Assembly (NCBI GenBank): GCA_008508345.1
Contig: QNGE01000917.1
Location: 145,745 to 209,744 of the forward strand
Reading direction: 5' to 3'
Length of the DNA: 64,000 bases
Source: Paragonimus westermani
Lineage: Eukaryota > Platyhelminthes > Trematoda > Plagiorchiida > Troglotrematidae
The notes under the pieces are model-generated. The model was not told the DNA's origin and did no database searches. It saw only the letters and a program-made list of their open reading frames with translations. Within the stretch, counting starts at the first letter, position 1; every line of letters starts with the position of its first letter. This document shows, piece by piece, positions 1 to 14,000 of this stretch. Made by a program: the position numbers and the translations under genes.

Positions 1-1759
1 GGACAGCATGCAACATAGTAAACCGTGGTAGTTGTCAAACATTTTGCATACCGTAACACTAAAGAACCAAGTAACATACTCGGCACAACATAAACGCACA
101 ACATAAGTGGTATATGGGAAAATTTCAGAAGGAAACACATTAGATGAGAGCTACTGTCACAATAAGATTTAACATCCTTATGTATCAAGTAAGTATGATC
201 TGCTTCAGTTGTTTCTTCATTTTGAGAGCCATCACAAACGCGAAATATTTTCAGCATTCGCAGTGAGTGTGAATTTCTAGCCTCTGTCTTAAAAATAAAC
301 TCCAGAACTCACCGGTTGTGCAAATCTTTGACGCCGCCAGGACTTGACTTCCGACCGCACTTTTGGAAATGGTTGTCGACACATGGTTGTTCGACCAATT
401 GTCAGGTCTAACTTCAACCTAATCATATCGTGAAGCACTAATTAGTAATCTAAGGAATTGTTCAGCAGGCTTAATGAACTCGGAGATTTCGACCAGATTC
501 AGCAGTCCTTATCATTTAGTGACAATAAATCTTAAATGTCTACTACTAGGATAGTTAGACACCCCCCCTGACCTGCCGATCTTGAGGATAACAAGCAATC
601 TGAACATTACCCAAAGGCCACATCTCACTTGTGGCGAAGATACGTACTTCTGACAAGCTTTAACAACAATAGCACCTGAGTCTACTGCCCCTCTTTCAAA
701 GAAGCCGACAGGGCAGTCTATCTGAACACAAAAACTATAATGAATTTTGGAGGATATTGTGGTCTGTTGCGTGAGCAGTAGTCACGAAATATTTGCGTTT
801 TGACTTCTTGCTCTCGATTTTAACTCATTTACATTCAGTGAGATCATGTGTAGTAACGACAGTCAGTATTCTAGGATTGCCAGGTTTATCCTCTATCGTT
901 GCTTTCTGAACTGGCTTGCTGTCTGCATTACGTGTCACAAAGTTGCTGAGCGATCGGAAAAAAGGCCCACTGGTGAAAAACGTCTTTCTGGCCTACTGTG
1001 TTACCACAATACTGTGGTTAGCCTTGTGCACTACATCGATCCGGAGGGTTATGCCTAAAAAGAATTCACTCCTTCCAGGTGACAGACAAGCCAAATAGCA
1101 GTGGCCAGAGGAAAAAGAGTTATATTCGTAAGGTTGTTCACTACATGAAGTGCTTAGTTTGTAAGATACGATTGTATGAACATACAACAGTTTTAGCAGA
1201 ACTGTTTTCCGATTAAGGAAGGAGATGGTTAAGAAGATGTCCTCAAATGAAAGAAGCTTCAATCGCTTGACGGTTGTTCGTGACCGCCGGCGTATTATCC
1301 AGTACGATCGAAAAAATTTTAGTATCATTCAGAAGCCTGCTACACATCCGAATGGTGCCCGTGCATGCAGCAGTATCTAGAATCAGACAGCCACTAACCT
1401 CTCGGGCTGGTCACACCATTGACTGTCAAAATGTTGAAGCTGTGAGTACAGCACACCTGTATAATCCTATCTCAGTAGGTCCAATTTCGTAGTCATTAGT
1501 TCGGGGTGGCTTCTTCAGGAAAGCTCTGTCCCTTGTTGTTTTGAAGGCCTGAACATTTATTCCAAGACTCAGGGTTGGTTCTCTCAATTCAACCAAGTTC
1601 TATGGCATAAAAGACCGGAAAGAATCAAGAGTTATCGGTAACTTGATAGATAAGTTCACTTAATTTCATCTACTCCCCATCTACTGCTAAATATCCTCCT
1701 CCCAACCCAAGACAACTGGTAAATCCTGTCGTTTTTAGCGTCAGCACTGTCGGACAAAT
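1..1759. other. non-coding stretch upstream of LINE
   Basis: I see no supportable gene here. At about 575-735 the sequence resembles the 3' part of a tRNA-like repeat seen again near 50,800: both share a gtggcgaagatac/cttctgacaagct type block. It also contains a perfect 7-bp inverted pair, actgccc at 684-690 and gggcagt at 711-717. Short open frames at 846-1492 have no recognisable content. Confidence 0.4.
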
Positions 1760-3830
1760 AGTCCTGCAGGCTGCTTTGAATTGCACACTCTCGAGTCCAG
1801 ATTTGGATGAGTCGGATGATGGTGAAAGTGTATTGACACAAACTAGAAGCACGTTTATTTGTTATATCTACATGTGTCTCAGAAACAAGTATGTCGGATC
1901 CTGTTCAGAATGTTTTCTACGAGGATGTCTCCAATTTTTTAATGCAGCCTAAACACCTGAACAGCGATATATTTGTTAGTGACATGAACAAGAAGCATGG
2001 TCGTCTTGCTTCGGAGGAGAAGCAGCTGCGCGGTATATTCGGCGTACGTGTATGACGTACGGACATTGGCGACCGGCTGTTACACGTGTACACAACTCAC
2101 CCACCCTAAACACTGAGTATTGCATTTTATTGCAAACGACGGCAATGGGTCACATGGGAGTCATATTGTAGAAATCAAAGATGGATGCAAATCGGTCATA
2201 TAGCCGTCAGCCATCGGTGGCTTCATCCCATTGATTATTTCCATTCAGTATGAAATAAACATATTGACTCAGGTCATGTTGTTGTTCGTGCCCGCCTTGT
2301 TTAGTCGTTTAACCAGATACAATCCATTCACAAACACAAAGTGCTCAGTCGAAATTTGAGTGGGGAGATTACACGAAACGCCTGTCACGCAGCGCTGAAA
2401 ATTAAGTTGTCCGAGTTACAACAAACGAGAATTGGGTAAGAGTCCCAACAGTTGGGAGGACCTCCAGTGGAGGGGTCTGTTCCGAAGGAAGCACCGGATA
2501 TAAGAGAGATGAGGAGTTCTGCTGATTCAACGAAACTAATAAGCAAACGTAGACTGATTCCATCCTAACCCTGTCTACGGCTAAGACCGTCGTGAACTGA
2601 AACGAGGACACACGAAGAGTTTGCGTAAAGACTGTAAGGTTGACCTCTCCCAGCACACCAAAGAGATGAAGAAAGTATTTTTATCGAAGAACAGCAGGGT
2701 ACTGATTTTCTTGATTTGTGATTGAGCCCGCTGTCGGTCGGGTGTTACTGGTACTAGGTGTAAAATGTTAGCTCACGAATTTACAGCCTGTCACGTTGAC
2801 TTGACATATGAACGGGGTACACTGAATGACAGTTCGGTTGGCCTGAGCCATCTCATTTATTGGTGAGTGGTGAGAGTTACGTGGTTAGTAATGACATTAC
2901 AAACTATCGTTAGTCGGAAGCCTAAGTGGCTTTAGAACTTAAATTTTGGGGACGTAGTAAGCCTACAGATCCGCTCCTTTTCCTTCCAGTTGTTTTCGGA
3001 GATGGTGGAAAGAGACTGCTGTCTGAATCAACCACATTTCTTTGTTCCATGTGGCAGAATGAGCACGTGTTAAAGACTAATGTTTACCAACAACCATTCA
3101 CATTTTCAAGCAAACTAAACGAATGCCACGTGACAGTCTCGGAAGTATTAGCTTTGTCTCTGTCACATCCAAATTTTATAGTTGATCTGTATGGTGTACG
3201 ATTTGCAATTTCAAATAGTAAACTTCCGTTACAAAATTGATTTCACATTGAGCACGTCTTTGTTATTGCAGAGAGACTGCTCAAGTTTGTCAAGCACCCC
3301 CTTACCAGGTAACTTAATACTGCTGACGAGGTGCCCGTGAGGATTGTAGATTCGTTAATGTTCATAGAATCAACTTTATTGACAATAGGCAGGGGTTACA
3401 ATGCGTATGTACGCTCGTTTTCGTTCTATGGATCAGAGACCTGCCTCATGCATGCGAAAGATGCATATTCTGTCAATATTCGACCACCGTCATCTGCATC
3501 CGCTAGCCTGCATCGGATGGGCTGACCATGTGAGCAATGTGACAGTTCGTCAGCTCGTGTTTGCGCAGTGTGCGAGTTCGCGATCAATAAATGGGATTTT
3601 GAATATGCAAGGTCTTCGTTGATTGAGCCACGTGCTCCGAATTCCGATGGAGCGTCTGTCGCACCACGTATGGTTCACTGTGGTTGCTGGTGATTGAAAG
3701 AAACTGCAAGGCAACCAGTCGGTGAGGTGATATCAGTTATGAAAGCCTTTACAGTTCCGGTGGTTGGTAGATGTCGTCTGCATGCACCGTTGAGAACACT
3801 CTCTCATTTGGTAGTACGTCACAAGAAATG
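1760..3830 (+). mobile_element. degraded non-LTR retrotransposon (LINE), APE endonuclease plus RT pieces
   Basis: Translated pieces in shifting frames follow the order of a fluke LINE. At 1855-2110 an endonuclease segment gives ISTCVSET, NVFYEDVSNF, SDMNKKHGRLASEEKQL and RTDIGDRLL. At 2110-2340 comes the end of that domain. At about 2840 there is a FGWPEPSHLL-like piece. At 2926-3130 the RT start reads DPLLFLPVVFGDGGKRLLSE. At 3390-3790 is the C-terminal part: AYVRSFSFYGSETC, then IFDHRHLHPLACIGWADHVS and LSHVLRIP. Stops and frameshifts abound, and the central RT with its catalytic motif is missing, so the copy is dead. The 2.1 kb compares with roughly 3 kb or more for an intact element. Confidence 0.75.
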
Positions 3831-4960
3831 GTGAATATATACCCGCAATCGCGTTGACTTTTCTGTTCCGTTAAATTCAGTTGCTTTTTATCGTCACCAT
3901 ACATTCGTTCCTATTCATTACATTGCAACTTCGTACAGCACTGTCAGAGCCAAAGATAGTTCGTACCATTGTACTCGAGTGTCAGACTGAAAGTGACTGA
4001 CTGTCTGAACGCCATTACTTATTAACCCCAGCCGGTTTCTTAACAAATGCGTTGAATTTACTACAATCACGCATGAAAATCCCATTTAGAGCACCCTGCA
4101 TAACTGGCCTAATGTTCTCTTTCCTAGTGTTTATCCCAATAGACTCAATAATTTTGAAGTGTTTTCTCTCTCTATGGGAGTCTTAATTATCAGGGATGTT
4201 ACTCTAACTGCGATTTGCAATTTATTAGAAATAACTTTTGTCGTAATAAATTTTTAACCCCCACTTTATTCTATGATCTAACGGGGAACAACAGTAGTTT
4301 TTGTGAACTAAATATCCCATTCTAGTCCTTTCCATTCAGAAAATTACTTGCAATTTATCGAGATGTATGTGTTCTCAAATTGTTTGGGCCGCCGTCTTGC
4401 TTTTCTTTGAATTGCCTGAAATTGTTCAGTAAGTTCACTGACTTCTAGACTTCTCAAGAGGCCACACTTGTGTTGCTCAAGCACTCCTAAGTAATTTTGC
4501 TGTCGTTCGACATGTATTTTCTTGATTAATCGTCCTTTTGTTCTCGTGCGTCTTTTTCGTTTCCCATTTTCTTCTATTCTGTATTGTGAAAGGTATTAAA
4601 ACAATCCTTATATTTTGCACACAGAAATTCTCACAAATCTAGTCAGTTGTTTGTGTAGTAAAATATAGGGACTGCCCCGTTTGAGTGGAAAGTTTGTGGC
4701 CGTGGTTGTTCCTAAGTTTTAAATGCGACCCAGTGGAAAGATTAACTTGATAAAAAGCGTTCTTTAGAGAAATGATGAGAGGTCACCGTAAGATGACACA
4801 AACCGTTTATTAATACAAGGGACACATTTATGCACAGTGTGACCTGGTCTACTGTATTAAAAAAATACCATGGTGAAAAGAGGCGATTGTACAAATGTTC
4901 ACTTTTCAGCAATGTTTAACAGTTTTTCTCATTCCCCATGTTGTGTTTACTCATCCGCAG
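3831..4960. other. non-coding, probable intron upstream of first visible exon
   Basis: AT-rich sequence with no recognisable coding. An ATG at 4870 opens a frame that runs into the coiled-coil exon and could be the gene's translation start if the AG at 4960 is not used. Confidence 0.4.
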
Positions 4961-5061
4961 ATGCAGCAGCAGAACGTGATCTAAACAGTTTACTTCGTGA
5001 TTTGGAAGTAGTGGAGGAGCGCATGAAGGAATTGGAACAAGAGAATACCAGTTTCAGTCGC
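4961..5061 (+). CDS. RAPH1-like: MRL-like gene, coiled-coil exon (first visible exon)
   Basis: The acceptor is tcatccgcag ending at 4960 and the donor is gtaagt at 5062. The 33 codons read AERDLNSLLRDLEVVEERM and then KELEQEN, a strongly charged heptad pattern that should form a coiled coil. The exon ends at a codon boundary, matching the next exon. The frame is open back to an ATG at 4870, so an unspliced first exon starting there is an alternative. The pyrimidine-rich stretch before 4960 favours splicing. Confidence 0.7.
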
Positions 5062-8000
5062 GTAAGTCGCTGAACCATGTGAAAGTTGTCAACACTTGCG
5101 ATACTCCCTTTGTGGTTCACGCTTGAGTGCTACTGGATGCAGTACGTTTTCTGTCTGAGTGACTTGTGAGAAACATTCGTTGATATGTTTTGTGAAAATC
5201 GCTTTATTCTAATATACGTCTATTTCGAGACTGGACGTAGAGCAGATCATCAAATGCCGTTCGGATGCATGCTTATGGTCGGCGTTTGATAAATACAAGT
5301 CATAAAGACTTGAAAAAAATCGACCAATCTCTGGTAAGAAACGATAGCATATAATAAAACGAGTAGGCTGCTTTTGTCAACTCAGTGCACGAACGCATGA
5401 GCACATGAACACAAGTCAGCATCACGCATGTTAAACCTGAACAAACGGTAATTTGAAAACAACATGATCCATGCCAGTAATTTTAAATTAATTCACGGCA
5501 ATCCCCACATTGGTTTCACAACTATATGGGTGAGGTATTGAAGTAAATTCTAAGCATTTACATTTGTGGACTTCCATGAGAAATCACTGCCATCCAAAGG
5601 AAATTGCACTACCCTCCTCCTTTTCATATTGATCAACCGCGTATATGTGGGAGTGATAAGCCTCTACGGTTGCAAAACCTGGTCGAGCAGGTGCTAAGAC
5701 GTAAACTCTTTTCATTTATTAGACCAATGATGTCTACATTCTATCGCATACATGATGTGCCAACAACGAAGTGTAATGAGACTCGTTTCAATAGTTTTTT
5801 AAGATTGCTTGGCTGAAATGAATGCTGTGCTAATTACGCCAACTAACCTTCTGGAACTACGTACAACTATTGTCCACGTGCCAGCTGAATGCCCTAAGAT
5901 ACCGGGTGAACGTGATTCTGTTCATTCAAATGACACCTACCAGTAATTTGGTTATTTCTGGCCCGGTTTGTCTCCCGGATTGGAGTCTTCATGTCTGATC
6001 ATCAATGACTGTTAGTGTTGGAAGAAGTGACAGTTAAACAGACTCAGTGACGTGAATGTCATGCTGCTGCATCCACGAAATAAGCACCCTTAACCAGTGT
6101 AATCAAGGATGCCTTATTTTCAGTGTTACCTGTTTTTTTCACGATACGGGTATGCGGTTGGTATACTTTTGGGTTAGAACCTAATAACACCGTTAGAATC
6201 AACGTCGCTGGTGTTTTTTTCATACAGTTGTATGGTGATTGAACATTGATGTCAACCATCGGCATATTATTGTCCATGATGTTAGTGAAACTTGATGTGA
6301 CAAACGCTTTACTCTCGTTACGATAACAACTTTTCACCCAAAGATAGCAACTACCAGTTAAACTTTGTACTGTAATTGATTTGTGGAATACAGGTGTGCA
6401 TGTTTTTATTTCCCCGGGCTATTAGGTACAGCTTGGCTATTTACTCATCGACAGTTTTAGGATCTAGACACATTTGGGAACTGGATTTTTTGCCATGTGA
6501 ATGCTACTTACCTTTGATCTTGGAGTTGCCGTACGATTAGCAATTCCAGGTACAGTCTCCAAGCGGATTCATCCAATAGTTCTATTTGGTTCGAATTCGA
6601 CATTATTACGTAAATAGATATGAGCTTGAAAGAGTGCTCCGACTCCTATGGGTGTAATGTCTTTGGAACGCTAGTCCGTAGGCCGCTGGTTAAATGTTGG
6701 CTACAAAACCTTCACACACATGATGTGTAAAAAACCGGCGTGTTGAAGTGTCGCAAAAGAGAGTGTGCAGTATTACCTCAGAGAAGGATCCTTTGAAATG
6801 AAACAGCATCATCCAAGAAGTGCCTTTACGTGGCACCGAGATATCCCACATAGAACAAGAAAGCCTCGTGAGACCTTCTTAGAAAGAGCAAAATAGATTT
6901 AATTTGTTTCTGCAAGCAAGAGTATAGCAATCCTATTGGACAAAACCAAGCCATGTCAAGTGTTGACCTCCAGGTGTATTACTAAAGTGTATAAGTCTGT
7001 TAGCAAACACACACCGCACGTCGATCTGGTATTCGAAAAGCTGACTAGCAATAACCTAAGAAACCTGACAGCATTCTTGCTACATGTTTTTTCAAAACCA
7101 ATTCTCACACAAACGTCACTTGACTAACGGTGCGACGATAACTTCTTTGAAAGCCAAGAAAGCGCAGAGGTTGGCAGACGTTTCATGTTGGAATCTAGGT
7201 ACCTGCAGCTATATAGGTAGTAATACCATAAACCGGACTCCTTTGCTGGAGAACTGTAAGACACAATGTAAACCCCACTTATGTACTATTCCAACCCTTC
7301 GTCTAGATGAACCGCATTTCTTTAAGATATAGTTTTCATTCGCATAGTGTCCACCACGAATCTCGATAAAACAACGGTGGTTATGTTGTTCTGCCACTTT
7401 AGAGTACTGGGTTCATATCCACGCCAGTTGGCTCTTCCCTTGACCGAATCGTTCTAACAGCATAACAGTTCATATGTAGTCATACTCAGTATAACATTAA
7501 GAGCGGTAATGCATGCAGCCTATCTGCTCTAATTTGAACGTAATATTGAAATTTTTAATAGGTACACCAGGCTCTAAGCCAGAGTTGCTTGATAGCCTAC
7601 TAACATTCGGCAGGTACATAATACCTTAAGATAGTAGTAATGGTCATATGATGTAACCGCTGTATTAATCTGGAATGTTTGTCGAGTTTGGCTTCAATGA
7701 CCAGGTGATTTCACCCTACTTGTCTTGTCACACTGATGCCAGTCGATCTTCATTATATTAAAACCTTCTATTTTAAAAAGAAGCACTTCCACAGAAGAAA
7801 CGTTTTTGTTCACACAAAAAGATGCTTTTAGTTTATCACAGTACCATTCGACATGGGGACATGTTAACAAATTAGAATCGTTGGCAACTGCAGCATCCGT
7901 GATGAACGGTTCATATGTATGCTTCCGAGTTGAAGCCTGTAATCTGTCATCGATATCGGTGTGCGTAACTTGCTGTGTCAGGGATTATTACTACAGTTAA

Positions 8001-11000
8001 CGGGTTTGGTGACCGCGTGAGAGAGCAATTGCTACCAGCTGTCTATGTTGTCAGTTGGTTAGTCAAGTAGCCGTGTGATTGACCGTTTTACCATGAGATG
8101 GTCCTCATCGACCGGTAAATTGAGGATTTCATTATGGACTTACATCTGTATCAAACACTGGCCGTGTGTTCATTGCACTAATCAGCCAGAGTTGAAGGTA
8201 ACCAACGTAGTGATGATCATCTAACAAACTGGTAAGTATATCATGTTTGCACGTTTGGTCCTTTGAACACACACGTGCAGTGTTACTGTGATGACAAACA
8301 CACATTACATCCATCAGATTGGTTCTGCAATAAACACAACAGTCCACTCTGTTTATATTAACGGATCGGTTAGTACCTAACTGAGGCTCAACCCCGTTTG
8401 TTGTTTTCTCTACAGCGTTACAGCCTGGCATCCTCCCCGACTTCCAGTCAGCCAACTGAAGTTCCGGGGTCAAATGATTCCAAATTATACGTTAGCAAAC
8501 ACGACAACCATCAGCTGAAGATCTCTCCAAACAAAGAGAACGGATTCATTTCTGCTCAATGGGCTGCCGAGTTGAACAAAGACGCACAAATTGTGATACA
8601 GAGAGGACCCGCCGTTTCAACGACTCAGGCTTCGTCACCACCAGCATTTTTGGGCGCTGGTGATGCTTGTATGAGTCTTCCAACATCTCCACAACCTCCC
8701 ACACCTTCTTTGGGTCTTCTTCAACAAACAGAGGCTGGTCTGTGGTGTGTTACTCACAATTCAGTTGAGAACACATCAAATTCTCATGGCTCCGGGAAGG
8801 GGCTTCCAGTGGGACAAAGGATCGAAGTGGGTCGACCTATGGGTGATGATGGGCAACCGACGTCAACGCGTCTGTTGTCTGAAGCTTGCTATAAAAATGG
8901 TCCAGCTGAAAAGTCAGCGCCAAGGGATCATTATCAGTACTCTGGAGAAAACGCACACCTGAGATCCACGGTTAGAACATGATCAAAAATGAATTCGTTA
9001 TTACCGACATCAAGATTCTCACGCTGTTACTCGAATTCGTTATCACCATTCCGCTGGCGCTTCAGTGAAACTGAATACTGTATCCAACCATTACACTTTC
9101 ATATGCACACCTTGTGGATGTCAGAGAATTTGATCGTGCATGAGAGAACAAAATAAGTAACCAATGTTACCAGATTCAGCGCGATTTCTAAACACTCCTG
9201 TTGTACTGCCTAACAATACAGCATCATTAACAACACAACACATATAGCCGTCGTTCAAATGTTTGTTTGATGTAAGGACAACCAGTGGCTTACACTCAGT
9301 TAACGTGTTGTTACAGTGTATGTAAAAGTACACAGCAAGCAAAGTCCGGATCCAACAGTTTTGATGTTCTAAACCATTGTTTAACTGTCTATTCACTTCA
9401 AACAGGGTTTGCCGTCTCCTTGCACTCGTCCACCGGATTTTGTGGACACTTCGGTATCCGCCACTCCTTCAACCGACCACCGGTTAACTAATGCTGTTCA
9501 CACTCACATTCCCAACAGTACACACACGCATCAGCAAGAAAGTTTCAAGGTTCATGAGTCATTGGCAATGAGAGCGCAAGAGTGCAACCGAGAGTGGGGC
9601 CTGTCTCAACAGTCGACTCAGCTCAGCGCCTACACACAACCAAGCAAAGCCAAGGATGGGGAAGACGACCGATCTTTGAGCGGAGTCGGCAGTTGGAGTC
9701 CCGGACATCCTCCCGTCAGAAGGGATAAAATGAAATCTCACTCTCTAGCGGAAGCTGGAGAAATAGATAGACTTTCCCATTCAATCAGCCCCGAAAGTTC
9801 CTTGTCCGATAAATCTGTGAGTTTTGCAATTATGTTCTACCCACCTGCTTTGAGTTTAAAACTTTTGTTTACACTGAAAGGTGAACAAACATTAGACTTA
9901 TCCCGCTGAGTTACTGGGGTGGGTGATTTCAGAGTATTCACTTTAGTTAACAAGCACGGCACTTTCCCCAGGACGAGACAATCTGTCCAAGGAACGCATT
10001 AGATAGTAGCAGAAGGTTTACGCATTGGGTAGCTTTTCAAGGTTCAAATCATCCAGGACCATAGACAAAATAATACAGAGAACCGAAGTAAGTCCACTTA
10101 GATTTAGGGAGAATAGGCACGGCGACAATGTTGATCATCGGCAGGAGTGGTTACTAGATTATATGATGCTGTCTGTGGAGTTGTTTCACACGATACTCTG
10201 ATAAAATTTTTGTGCACTCAACACGAAACCCTAATCCACGGTTTGTTCGCCTGCACACTGGCAGTGCCTGTACAGCCGTGTGCAATCTTGCTACCGTTCG
10301 TCAGTAGATGTTTGATGGGTCAGTTACGAATTGTGTGTCCCACATTGCCAATCTTCCATTCCAACCAGGTGGTAAATTTCAATGATGCTTCCCTTACCTT
10401 CCAAATCGTCATCATTCCGTGACAGTAGGGTAAGTGTTTCAGTGAACTGTAGTTGAGGAACAGCTGATCATATACTTCATGATTATCACGCTCACACAGA
10501 TCGGACTTAATGAAGGCAAGACACCACATCCTCACTGGGATTAGGTAAGTGGAAGAAACGCTTTGGTTACGCAAATAATCGATCAGAAAATCTCTTACCA
10601 ACTACCGACTTGTTTTAGAACACATTCAGCTAACGAAACCTCTGGGTTTTGGCTGGAATCAGATCAGTGACAAAAACAACCTGCACAGGTTAGGCAAGTT
10701 CTCTGCCACCTGAGTTCCAAAGCCATATCTGAAGCTTGAAACTTCCACAGTTGAACCCTGTTACCCACTCAAGAGTATCTGTCTATTAATAATACACGTT
10801 CAACGTTCAATGGTGGCAGTGGTAGATTTCACCACGAACTGTTTCAGAAATCTTGTTTTTGTAGTCAATCTCTTGAATTAGTTAGTGAGTTTCATCTAGT
10901 ACAGTGTATTGGGATTATCTTCCCAATATGAAGTTTCTGAGCTGCCAGCAAGGCTAAGTAACGTGGATATTAGGGCAGTTTTCACATATGGGCACGCCGT

Positions 11001-14000
11001 TTCTGTCGCTGGTTCGAATCCAGCCGAAACCCTGAAACTTCTCCATCAAGTTTCTTCTAAACCGCACAATTTGCTACACTATTTCTAAAGATATCTCCTG
11101 TGTAGTCTTTATCCGAGAACTAGTTCAAACAGCCGGTAGGTTTACGTGAACAGAACACCTTGAATAAGCATGTTGTTTAATGGATATAAAGAATCAGACA
11201 GTACGTTTTTGAAAATCTCCCAAGTGGTCAGAGGAAATGAAACAGGCTAGATCAGACAGCAAGTGAGCGGTGTAAATTTCGGCGGTAAGGAAATCAGGAA
11301 AACGGAATTCAGTAAAGAATAGAACGTTTAATTAGCTTCGTGTTTATCTAAGAGTTTAGACCGTTTGACGATTAATTTGAAATTTTGGAGTTGTGGAGCA
11401 AGCTTCAGTCATACGAATTGATCAAATCGATTTTAAATTAAGGGTAGTGCCAAAGTACCTGGCGGGAACAAAAAATCCGAGTGACCAGCAGAATTAGAAG
11501 TTGGTACATTAATGGTGACCCATGCGATGAAAGATATTTTGGATAGTGACTTCTAAGGGTTCATTTTCGGTTGATAGACAAATGGTCTAGTGAAAGTAAT
11601 CGAAAATAGAGCGCTTAGTTATCACCAGCTTGCATAAAAAAGAATTTTCCATTTGCAAAAATTCTGTGTATAAAATGACAAAGTATGTATAGAGAAATTG
11701 GTATAATGGTTTCTCGTAGTCAACTGCGTTGAGCAGCTGAGCATGGAAGTGAACTACATTCGGTTATTGTTTAGTGAAGTGGTTATAACTAAGATAGTCA
11801 TATTGAAGAAGCATATGGACGATTGGATTATGGGAGCCAAATATGTTGTTGGAAACCAAGAAGCCGCTCCACACCGCCTATTAGTCGATAAAATACTGAG
11901 GTGAAATATATGGGCTCAATAGTCTGTTCCACGTCTGCTTATCTGATGTACAGAATACGTCATCTATGTGACTGAAGTGCGCAATTTAGTGTGAGAAAGT
12001 AGATGCGTGTGCATAGTTTTCAGAAAATTTGGTCGGTAGAAACTAGGCAGCAACATCTCAGTTTATTATTGAGATTAATGCACTGAATGTTTCTTCAGTT
12101 GTCGGTAGTTTTCCGTTCGTGTATGCAATCATAAAACACAACAACGGGTGTGCGAGTCAATAGAACTAAGCATTCTTCAAGGCTTGCTGATCAAAATTAA
12201 CTAGTCTAACCGCGTTTTCAGACTTAATTTGTACAGAACACAGTTTCTATGGTTCAAAGGTTATTGATTCGGAGTTACTGGAGATAACTTCTATCATAAG
12301 CTGACAGTTAAGCATGCTCTAAGCTCAGAAGGTGTCGTATATATTCAATGGTGACTGTGTTGTTTTGGTGTTCTTCCTATTTAACCCATACACAATCCCG
12401 AGTGCTTTCTAAATGCTTTGACCGCTAACAGACAACAGGCCAGTGCCATTTCCTAACCTGGTTAACGCTATCCAACTAGATTGTTATCATAGGTCACTCG
12501 TTTGCCTTAGGCAAGTGCTTTTATACACAGTGTGTATTATCAAGTGACCTCATCTGTGTTCGTCTCCGTTTAGAGGCATGGATCTTTGGTATTAGTATGT
12601 GGACCAAGTTGAATTGACTAAATGTAAATAATCACCGCGGCCAACTGATTGTTTTGTAGGTCGTACGTTTGCCATTCACCATTGGTGATGAACAAAGTAG
12701 TTTCTCATTTTCAATCTCCTTCGGTCCTCCTTGTAATCCGTATAATTAGGTTTCTCTCTCTGTAAACTCACCGTTAACGTAGACGGGTGCAAATTCATTG
12801 TTTCGTAGCTGTATGAACTTCCGTGCCATTCGACTTGCATCCCTAACCCCTAATAACTCCCGTAGATTCATTGATTCAGCTGATCTAAGAAGACCTGCAC
12901 CAAAACATTTTCATCTGCTTTTACCATAGGCATTTTCAGGGTTTCAACGCTGCATTCATTAAGTGATCATGCTTTCGGTGCTCCATCCATAGTTGAATGT
13001 TAGGTTGATTCGCAAGTCTGAGGGATCAGCTTTTTCTAATGGATGTTCCCGAAAATAGTTCAAGGCGGAAAACTCGCTGAATTGCATTACGTTCAAATGG
13101 CCTAGTAAGCGTGTCTTTCTGTCAACAATCCTATTCATTATTTCTCCCAAGATTCTGTTATGAATTTCAACAGTCTTTTCTCGATAGTGAAAATAGACTT
13201 CTCTTTTCCTTATGGATGAACGCCCGGTTTTCCCCTAACATCCGAACATATTTACATATGAGTTGAGTTCGGTTGTGGGTAAAACCAACCTCTTGTATAC
13301 CAAGCCTTATAGATTGCACACAATTCACACATAGCGTCGCTGTCATAGTCTTAGTATGGACCAATCCAAAGTCGCCTAATATTTCCGGAATACCAAAGAT
13401 TAGTTGTTTCCCGACGAAATAAAACAAACAAGCGCTTTATAGTTGCAGACGACATCCTGGAATAGCTGTTAACAAAAACGCCTCCTTTTAATAGGTACAG
13501 CGTTTGCGAAATATACCACATTCTGTAACAAAGTTATCAGTCTCAATTTATCATCTCTCCCTAACGCTAAGAACAGTTTGCTCTGTAGATGCACCCTCCA
13601 AGCCTCGGGCGCACAGCACGACTTTTTTTGTGACCATTTTGTTGAAGTATATTTGGAGAAGCAAGATTCGTTAACCTCTGAAGAACAACTGACCATCGAG
13701 GGAGAGTTGTTCACGATCATTGTACTCGGCAAGTTCATATTGCAACGGTCTGTTTACTTCTGTTTACCCCTGTAAACTAGTGTAGGAAAAGAGTTGTCAA
13801 CACCGAGTTCTTCCGGGTTGCTTTTATCAGCCATTAGTTGTAGTATTCCGAGAATGTATAACACTGCAGGCAGATGACCATTTCTTACTCAAAATCCTGT
13901 TCTGCATAACCTGATGCACATGCTTTTGACAACGTATCAATAATGTATTTCATAACCCTAGTATATTAGTTCAGCAGTCTGCTTAACTTTCAGAATTTGA

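Noticed and set aside
11008..11024. tRNA gene
   Set aside because: Only a T arm is present; no acceptor, D or anticodon arm could be paired.
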